The notes beneath the pieces are model-generated. The model did not search any database. It was not told where the DNA came from and was given only the letters and a program-made list of their open reading frames with translations. Made by a program: the position numbers and the translations under genes. This document shows, in pieces, positions 13,331 to 17,840 of a DNA stretch of 17,840 bases; position 1 is the stretch's first letter, and each line of letters starts with the position of its first letter. Origin of the DNA: Chersky-299 sp963749535 (lineage in GTDB: Bacteria > Actinomycetota > Thermoleophilia > RBG-16-64-13); the NCBI GenBank assembly GCA_963749535.1, contig CAVVNF010000040.1, forward strand, positions 1 to 17,840, in the 5' to 3' direction.

Positions 13331-14046
13331 GGTTTTTCGGGTTCCGAAGCCTCGTCGGCGGCGATGTTCGCGCTCCCCACCGTGGTGGCTCCTTCCACGC
13401 GGTATCCGACACCCTGAACCGTGTCAATGATTGGCGGCTCTCCCAGTTTGCGGCGCAAGGTCATGATGGTGACCCTCACGACATTGGTGAAGGGGTCGGT
13501 GTTCTCGTCCCAGACTTTTTCCAGAAGCTCTTCCGCGCTCACAACCCGACCCTCCGCGGCCAGCAGGACTTCGAGCAAGCCGAACTCCTTCTTGGTGAGC
13601 CCGAGGTCGCGTCCGCCCCGTTCGGCAACTCGCCGTGCCGGATCGAGGGTGACATCTCCCACCACGAGCATCGGCGGAATGGGCGTGACGGCCCGGCGTC
13701 CAAGGGCGCGGATGCGGGCGATCAACTCTTCTAGGGCAAAGGGTTTGGGCAGGTAGTCGTCCGCGCCCAGGTCGAGGCCGGCGACCCGGTCCTCGATGGA
13801 CCCCGCAGCGGTGAGCATGAGGATGCGGGCCATGCAATGACGCTCCGTGAGCTTTCGGCAGACCTCGTCTCCGTGGACGAGGGGAAGGTTACGATCGAGG
13901 ACGATCACGTCGTAACTGTTGGTGGCAGCTTTCAACAGCGCAGCCTTGCCGTCCAGCGCGACGTCCACCGCCATGCCGACCCGTCGCAACCCCCGCGCGA
14001 TCGTTGAAGCGAGCCGCTCCTCATCTTCGACCAAGAGGACCCGCAC
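13327..14046 (-). CDS. OmpR/PhoB-family response regulator
   Basis: This is a 239-residue DNA-binding regulator. The receiver domain (residues 1-115) has the acidic pocket EDE (7-9), phospho-acceptor Asp51 (VIVLDRNLP), Thr79 and Lys101 (LPKPF). The C-terminal winged helix (about 128-222) has LTKKEFGLLEVLLAAEGRVVSAEELLEKVW and VVRVTIMTLRRKLG, then IDTVQGVGYR. The start is GTG (14044-14046) with a strong GGAGGGG ribosome site. The adjacent divergent gene encodes an HtrA-type protease, a frequent target of envelope-stress systems, so it is a candidate regulon member (inference). Two TTGACC direct repeats 9 bases apart (14066-14071, 14075-14080) lie just upstream of the start and could be a binding site. 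Confidence 0.95.
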   Translation of the reverse strand: MRVLLVEDEERLASTIARGLRRVGMAVDVALDGKAALLKAATNSYDVIVLDRNLPLVHGDEVCRKLTERHCMARILMLTAAGSIEDRVAGLDLGADDYLPKPFALEELIARIRALGRRAVTPIPPMLVVGDVTLDPARRVAERGGRDLGLTKKEFGLLEVLLAAEGRVVSAEELLEKVWDENTDPFTNVVRVTIMTLRRKLGEPPIIDTVQGVGYRVEGATTVGSANIAADEASEPEKP

Positions 14047-14369
14047 CTAGCTGCCCCTCCCTGCGTTGACCGTATTGACCTTTCGTGGTTCGCGGAGATG
14101 ATACACGTTGAAAGTGAGTGTAGAGGCTAGGCCATAAGGCGGCCGTAAAAGCCGGAAAACGCCCGCAGCAAGGCAACTGAACCACCGAGCAGACCCCCGC
14201 GGGACGTAGAGGCGAGTCCTTACGTTGCTCTTATAACCCTTGCGCTATGCTGCGCCAGGTGAAAACGGTTCATTAGCTGCCTAGGGCCCAATTTGGGCTT
14301 TCGTGCATTTGGGTATTGTTATCACATCAAAGTAGTGAGTTGGAAGACGAACCTCCGGGGAGGCATTGG
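14047..14369. other. 323-base divergent intergenic region between response regulator and protease
   Basis: No coding sequence is supported here. It must hold promoters in both directions. On the regulator side are the TTGACC direct repeats (14066-14080). In the middle, 14130-14235 is rich in short complementary segments, for example CCCGC (14162-14166) with GCGGG (14209-14213), and could be a structured leader; I could not match it to a known riboswitch. Near the protease is a small self-complementary element, GCCC-AATTT-GGGC (14286-14298 area), followed by TTTCG. Confidence 0.4.
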
Positions 14370-15623
14370 ATGATGAGACCCAGCGGGATCGGTTCTGAGA
14401 GCCATGGGGCCAAGAAACGGATTCGCACCGCCACGATCGTGTCGCTGGCCGCCGTGATTGTGATCGTGGTGCTTGCTTTTGCCCTGGCAGGGTGCACCGT
14501 TGTTATGGGAGGCGGCACGACAACGACTGCCCCCGCAACCACAGCGACCACAGCCAGCACGGGCACCACCACCGCGAGCAGCGGCGCGACGGCCGTTACA
14601 ACGGGCGGCACCGTCGCCACGCTTCCCGCTACGGAGAACGGGGTAGTGCTCGCAAGCCCCGCTAAGTCCGTGGCGGACAAGCTTGGGCCCAGTGTGGTGA
14701 ATATCAAAGTCTCCGCGAACGTCCAAGGCGGCGGCTTCTTCGGCGACCAGCCCTATTCGGCGGAGGCTTCCGGGGTGATCTACAGCTCGGACGGCATGAT
14801 CATCACCAACGATCATGTGGTGACCGTGGACACCACCGGACAACTCGTGGACAGCGTCCAGGTGACCTTGGCGACCGGTGAGGTCCTCCCCGCCAAGATC
14901 ATAGGACACGACCCGCTCACGGACCTGGCCGTAATAAAGGTCAGCAGCAGCAAGCCCTTGCCCGTTGCGGTCTTCGACACCAGCCAAGCAGTGGTTGGCG
15001 ATTACGCCATCGCGATAGGCAGCCCATTGGGTTTCGCAAACTCCGTGACCATGGGGATCGTTTCCGGCCTCAACAGGTCGCTCGACGAGCTCACGGGAAG
15101 CTCCTCGGCGGCGGCCTACGTCGATCTCATCCAGACCGACGCGGCGATCAGCCCGGGTAACTCCGGGGGCGCTCTGGCGGACGCTGCCGGTGAGGTGATC
15201 GGCATCAACGTGGCGTACGCGCCGCCCAGCTCCACCGGCGCGGAGAACATAGGCTTCGCCATCCCGGCACTGCTCGTGACCAACATCGCCGACCAGATCA
15301 TCAAGACAGGCAAAGCCAGCCACGTCTACCTAGGCGTCTCCACCCAGACGGTCACGACCGACCTTCAAAAGCAGTTCAACCTCACCCGGTCCACCGGAGC
15401 GCTCATCGCCCAAGTGAGCGCGAACTCGCCCGCCAGCAAAGCGGGTCTCAAGCAAGGCGACATCATCATCAAGATCGACGGCACGGACGTGAACAACAGC
15501 TCGGACCTGCTGGTGGCGCTGCGAAGCGACGCACCCGGTGACACAGTCCAGGTGACGGTAGATCGCAACGGCTCGACGATCACCATCCCCGTGGTGGTTC
15601 AGGAACGTCCGGCCGGTACATAA
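14370..15623 (+). CDS. HtrA/DegP-type serine protease, lipoprotein form
   Basis: This 417-residue protein is an S1C-family protease/chaperone for misfolded envelope proteins. The N-terminus (residues 18-41) is a signal helix ending in a lipobox (FALAGC, Cys42), so it is anchored outside the membrane. A long Thr/Ala/Ser-rich linker (about 50-85) follows. The protease domain has the triad His149 (ITNDHVV), Asp185 (DPLTDLAVIKV) and Ser265 (SPGNSGGAL). One PDZ domain fills about residues 310-412 (YLGVSTQTV, then SPASKAGLKQGDIIIKIDG). ATG 14370 is chosen because GGGGAGG (14357-14363) precedes it at proper spacing. An upstream in-frame TTG (14316) lacks such a site. It is divergent from the two-component operon. 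Confidence 0.93.
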   Translation: MMRPSGIGSESHGAKKRIRTATIVSLAAVIVIVVLAFALAGCTVVMGGGTTTTAPATTATTASTGTTTASSGATAVTTGGTVATLPATENGVVLASPAKSVADKLGPSVVNIKVSANVQGGGFFGDQPYSAEASGVIYSSDGMIITNDHVVTVDTTGQLVDSVQVTLATGEVLPAKIIGHDPLTDLAVIKVSSSKPLPVAVFDTSQAVVGDYAIAIGSPLGFANSVTMGIVSGLNRSLDELTGSSSAAAYVDLIQTDAAISPGNSGGALADAAGEVIGINVAYAPPSSTGAENIGFAIPALLVTNIADQIIKTGKASHVYLGVSTQTVTTDLQKQFNLTRSTGALIAQVSANSPASKAGLKQGDIIIKIDGTDVNNSSDLLVALRSDAPGDTVQVTVDRNGSTITIPVVVQERPAGT

Positions 15624-15710
15624 ACAGTAGATACGACGCTGTTGAGCGCCGCCGCTCGGCGGGCGCGACAGGACGGCACTCCGCCCTCGCCGGGCGGTAG
15701 AGATAGGAAG

Positions 15711-15742
15711 AACGGGGCTTCAGCGGATGCTGAAGCCCCGTT
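15711..15742. terminator. bidirectional terminator hairpin between htrA-type gene and acylphosphatase
   Basis: A perfect 14-bp stem (15711-15724 with 15729-15742) encloses the tetraloop GGAT. It lies between two convergent genes and overlaps the last codons and stop of the acylphosphatase gene (15720-15722). On the minus strand it is followed by a pyrimidine-rich CTTCCTATCTCT, on the plus strand by CGCCTTTCGG, so both T-tracts are modest. A smaller 6-bp hairpin (15681-15697) lies just before it. Confidence 0.75.
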
Positions 15743-16022
15743 CGCCTTTCGGAGTCTCGTCGTAGATCTCCACTCGGGTCACCAATGCGCGGTCGGGGCC
15801 GCGGTGGGTCCAGGTGACCAACTCGTCGACCGCTTCCCGCGGCCCCTCATACACTACTTCCACCCGGCCGTCTGGGAGATTGCGTGCCCAGCCGCTCACA
15901 CCGCGCACCTCGGCCTGCTGGTAGGCGGTGTTGCGGAACCACACGCCCTGCACCCGTCCTTCCACGAAAAGGTGCACGCGCACAAGTGGGGAAGGGGAAG
16001 CCTTGTCTTCGAACTCGGTCAT
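15720..16022 (-). CDS. acyP: acylphosphatase
   Basis: This 100-residue enzyme hydrolyses acyl phosphates such as acetyl phosphate and carbamoyl phosphate in the cytoplasm. The family signatures are VEGRVQGVWFRNTAYQQA (with catalytic Arg30) and GVSGWARNLPDGRVEVVYEG (catalytic Asn48). The usual GVGFR is GVWFR here, a tolerated variant. About 12 residues precede the domain. The start is ATG at 16020-16022 with a weak GGAG about 11 bases upstream. It lies 62 bases downstream of the DUF4126-type gene on the same strand and may be co-transcribed with it. Confidence 0.95.
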   Translation of the reverse strand: MTEFEDKASPSPLVRVHLFVEGRVQGVWFRNTAYQQAEVRGVSGWARNLPDGRVEVVYEGPREAVDELVTWTHRGPDRALVTRVEIYDETPKGERGFSIR

Positions 16023-16084
16023 TGAACATGTAGCTCCGAAGCCGGGGTCCGGGAGAGCCGGTCCAGGAAACGATCCTTCTTAAC

Positions 16085-16687
16085 CTATCCCCTGAGGATG
16101 CGCAAGCCTTTATGTTTGCGGTTACGCCTGCGGCGGATGCGGTAGGTGAGCAGGAAGGAGAACAGCGCCGCGAGCGCGCCGATGAGGGGCAGAAGTACAA
16201 AGAACAAGGTCGCCACAAGGGTGACGAAGTCCTCGTAGATGCTCATGAGGAGTAAGGGGCCGATCTCCGACTTGCTCGCGTCGGGGCGCATTGCCGCGCG
16301 GGCGCGGTCGGCGAGGCCGGCGATGACGAAGCCGAGGACTCCGCACACGCTCATGGCGACCCAGCCCTGCGGCGCCATTGCCGCTGCGAACACCATGCCG
16401 CCCATGAGGATCTTGACGGGCTGCATCACCTGATCGCGGACTGCGGTGAACGAGGGCACCTTGTCCACGGAGAGCTCGATTACCGCCAGAGCAAACAGCA
16501 GGGAGATGACCCAGGTCTTCTCGAGGAAGGCGAACGGGGTGCCTCTGAGGATGGGAGCGCTAAAGAAACTGATCCGCGAATAGAGTGCGAGGAACGCCAC
16601 GGGAAGAAAGGCGCGAAGCCCCGCGAGTACGGCAAGGCCGGCGCCCATGCACGCGCGAGCGTAGATGCTGTTGAACACCACGTCCAT
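16085..16687 (-). CDS. DUF4126-type integral membrane protein
   Basis: This is a 200-residue protein with about four to five hydrophobic helices. Features seen in DUF4126 proteins are the N-terminal AGLRAFLPVAFLAL, the central FALAVIELSVDKVPSFTAVRD and the later LMGGMVFAAAMAP and GLADRARAAMRP. A final helix pair (about 150-185) is followed by a very basic C-terminus (RIRRRRNRKHKG). The family has no assigned function. The start is ATG at 16685-16687. It lies 101 bases downstream of the nitroreductase gene, but a probable terminator sits between them, so it may have its own promoter. Confidence 0.7.
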   Translation of the reverse strand: MDVVFNSIYARACMGAGLAVLAGLRAFLPVAFLALYSRISFFSAPILRGTPFAFLEKTWVISLLFALAVIELSVDKVPSFTAVRDQVMQPVKILMGGMVFAAAMAPQGWVAMSVCGVLGFVIAGLADRARAAMRPDASKSEIGPLLLMSIYEDFVTLVATLFFVLLPLIGALAALFSFLLTYRIRRRRNRKHKGLRILRG

Positions 16688-16743
16688 ATCGGCAAGAAGA
16701 GTAACACGGGGTGCAAGCCGGGTTTGCGCGCAAGTAGAAAGAT

Positions 16744-16773
16744 TCCGGGCCTCGCGGGGGAGCGGGGCCCGGA
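16744..16773 (-). terminator. probable terminator of the nitroreductase gene
   Basis: An 8-bp GC-rich stem, TCCGGGCC (16744-16751) with GGCCCGGA (16766-16773), lies 15 bases past the nitroreductase stop. On the minus strand it is followed by ATCTTTCTACTT, a partial T-tract, which fits an intrinsic terminator. Confidence 0.5.
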
Positions 16774-16788
16774 CGGGGAGGGCCGGGT

Positions 16789-17388
16789 CTAAACGACGAT
16801 CTCAGCCACCGGGTAGCGCCGCTTGGGCACGGGCTTGTCGGCGGCGTAACCCAGGGACACCATCGCCGTGGGCGTGAGGTTCGCCGGCAGACCGAGGATG
16901 CGCGAGAATTCCGGCGGCTTGAAGGCTGTCATGGGGCACGAACCGAGGCCGAGCGAGTAAGCCCCGTTCACGGCATTGCCGAGGGCGATGTGCACCTGGC
17001 ACTGCGACCAGTGGAGCAGTTGCTCGGGGTTGAAGCGAGCGGTCATGTCCCGCGACAGACCGACCATCGCCGTGCGCATCTCGTCTGGAGCCCCCGCAGC
17101 CTGCAGGGACTTGTCCATCTTGTCGATGAGCGTGACGTAGTCTGTGTCCGCGCAGAGCACCAGGAGATGCGAGCAGTCCCGCACCTGCCTCTGGTTGAAC
17201 GTGGCGGAAAAAAGCTCGGACAAGACCTTAGGATCGGAAACGACTTTGATCTTCCAGGGTTGGAGGTTGATAGCCGACACCGAGTACCCGATGATCGCGA
17301 GTAACTCCTGGATCGTGTCCTCGGGGATCTTCCTGTCCTCGTACTGCCTACACGCATAGCGCTGCCGAACGATATCCTTGAACTCCAT
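16789..17388 (-). CDS. nitroreductase-family flavoprotein
   Basis: This is a 199-residue FMN-dependent oxidoreductase of the nitroreductase superfamily (PF00881). The N-terminal phosphate-binding signature is IVRQRYACRQYEDRKIPEDTIQELL, followed by SAINLQPWKIKVVSD. The middle carries the LALGNAVNGAYSLGLGSCPMTAF-type segment (HIALGNAVNGAY). The C-terminus has LTPTAMVSLGYAADKPVPKRRYP, where the basic end contacts the FMN phosphate. It is closest in layout to NfsB-type quinone/nitro-compound or dihydropteridine reductases, but the natural substrate cannot be read from sequence. It is monocistronic or first in a minus-strand group, with a good promoter upstream and a terminator downstream. Confidence 0.93.
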   Translation of the reverse strand: MEFKDIVRQRYACRQYEDRKIPEDTIQELLAIIGYSVSAINLQPWKIKVVSDPKVLSELFSATFNQRQVRDCSHLLVLCADTDYVTLIDKMDKSLQAAGAPDEMRTAMVGLSRDMTARFNPEQLLHWSQCQVHIALGNAVNGAYSLGLGSCPMTAFKPPEFSRILGLPANLTPTAMVSLGYAADKPVPKRRYPVAEIVV

Positions 17389-17428
17389 GAAGCCTCTCTC
17401 TGGGTGCGATTGTTAGACAAGACGGTTA

Positions 17429-17458
17429 ACTATACAAAATAAAGCGTCGGTTTGGCAA
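17429..17458 (-). promoter_or_regulatory. nitroreductase promoter
   Basis: Read on the minus strand, TTGCCA (17453-17458) and TATAGT (17429-17434) are separated by 18 bases, a good sigma-70-like promoter about 41 bases before the ATG. The region is clearly AT-richer than its surroundings, as expected for a promoter. Confidence 0.6.
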
Positions 17459-17770
17459 ATCTTGCCCGCTGGGGCTCGGACGAGAGCGGCAGGCGGCCGT
17501 CAGTCTCGTACCGGCGCCCGACTCGTCGCCTGGACGACTCTCAGTGAGCCACACCGGGATTGCCAGCCGCCCTCGGGGCGTCCGTCGACGGGATGCCGTC
17601 GCGGCCGACCATCCGGGACAGGCAGCGTCAGAACCTGAGAAACGGCGGCCGCGAACGCCGGGGTGCTAAAATCTCCAGGCCGGTTGCGCCGTCCGTTTGC
17701 CGAGTCGTTGAACTGTCAGGTCGGATGTGCGCGCCGCGCGCCAGATTCAATCACCGCCGCACCCCGCCGT
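17459..17770. other. intergenic region between nitroreductase promoter and tRNA-Arg
   Basis: About 310 GC-rich bases without a supported gene. An open frame from 17560 has no ribosome site, no recognisable motif and runs into the tRNA, so it is not called. The tRNA promoter should lie near the right end, but I see no clear boxes. Confidence 0.4.
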
Positions 17771-17840
17771 GCCCTCGTAGCTCAGGGGATAGAGCAGAGG
17801 TTTCCTAAACCTCGTGTCGCAAGTTCGAGTCTTGCCGAGG
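17771..17840 (+). tRNA. tRNA-Arg (anticodon CCT), 3' end cut by the window
   Basis: The cloverleaf is read directly. The acceptor 5' strand is GCCCTCG, and the D-arm contains AGCTCAGGGGATAGAGC. The anticodon stem GAGGT/ACCTC carries the loop TTCCTAA, whose middle CCT reads the arginine codon AGG. The T-arm is GCAAG-TTCGAGT-CTTGC. The 3' acceptor strand begins CGAGG and is cut by the window end, so the last two paired bases, the discriminator and any CCA are not seen. Confidence 0.93.

Noticed and set aside
14284..14300. Intrinsic terminator GGGCCC-AATTT-GGGC before the HtrA-type gene
   Set aside because: The stem has only four firm pairs and a short T-tract, and it lies in a divergent promoter region where a terminator is not expected.
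14316..14369. Extended N-terminus of the HtrA-type protein from a TTG at 14316
   Set aside because: There is no ribosome site there, while GGGGAGG stands at the right distance before ATG 14370 and the signal peptide begins after it.
14322..15323. 333-codon minus-strand open frame opposite the HtrA-type gene
   Set aside because: It is antisense to an intact protease domain and has no recognisable features.
17560..17808. Small open frame upstream of and into the tRNA
   Set aside because: It overlaps the tRNA, has no ribosome site and shows no protein-like pattern.

Overview
The window is GC-rich bacterial chromosome, probably from an uncultured member of the Actinomycetota. That assignment is inference. 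It rests on the GC-rich codon use, frequent GTG/TTG starts, and secreted proteins with long Ser/Thr-rich linkers (ModA, a VanW-family protein, an HtrA-type protease). No rRNA or other marker gene is present to fix the taxon.

Left part (1-6078): a molybdenum-related locus broken up by mobile-element debris. The tail of a glycine-rich protein is followed by a membrane/zinc-ribbon protein that overlaps, by GTGA, a stand-alone ModE-type DNA-binding protein. Next comes an AT-richer patch (about 1430-1760) holding a chimeric open frame and a possible 30-residue membrane peptide, then a decayed IS3-family transposase (about 1793-2350). Beyond the scar are an FmdE-family protein and modA-modB-modC for molybdate/tungstate import. 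A perfect palindrome resembling the enterobacterial ModE operator lies directly before modA, so the HTH protein, the operator and the transporter form a plausible metal-responsive circuit. The modB gene is anomalous: it lacks about 70 central codons, and its start lies in the loop of a 20-bp inverted repeat. A THEP1-like P-loop protein without a visible Walker B segment closes the block.

Middle part (6071-11837): on the minus strand, a VanW-family cell-wall protein split by a one-base frameshift in a G6 run lies upstream of an ECF-type sigma factor. On the plus strand follow birA (biotin ligase/repressor), bioY (biotin uptake) and uppP (undecaprenyl-diphosphate phosphatase) with an unusually long internal linker.

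Right part (11838-17840): an OmpR-type response regulator and its histidine kinase (minus strand) converge with uppP over a small repeat cluster and diverge from a lipoprotein HtrA-type serine protease. This arrangement suggests an envelope-stress circuit, which is inference. Then, on the minus strand, come an acylphosphatase, a DUF4126-type membrane protein and a nitroreductase-family flavoprotein. A tRNA-Arg(CCT) is cut by the window end.

The most notable material is the Mo locus: the ModE-like operator, the damaged or remodelled modB with its hairpin start, the FmdE linkage and the insertion scar between regulator and transporter. I did not find CRISPR arrays, prophage modules, toxin-antitoxin pairs or a clearly new defence system.
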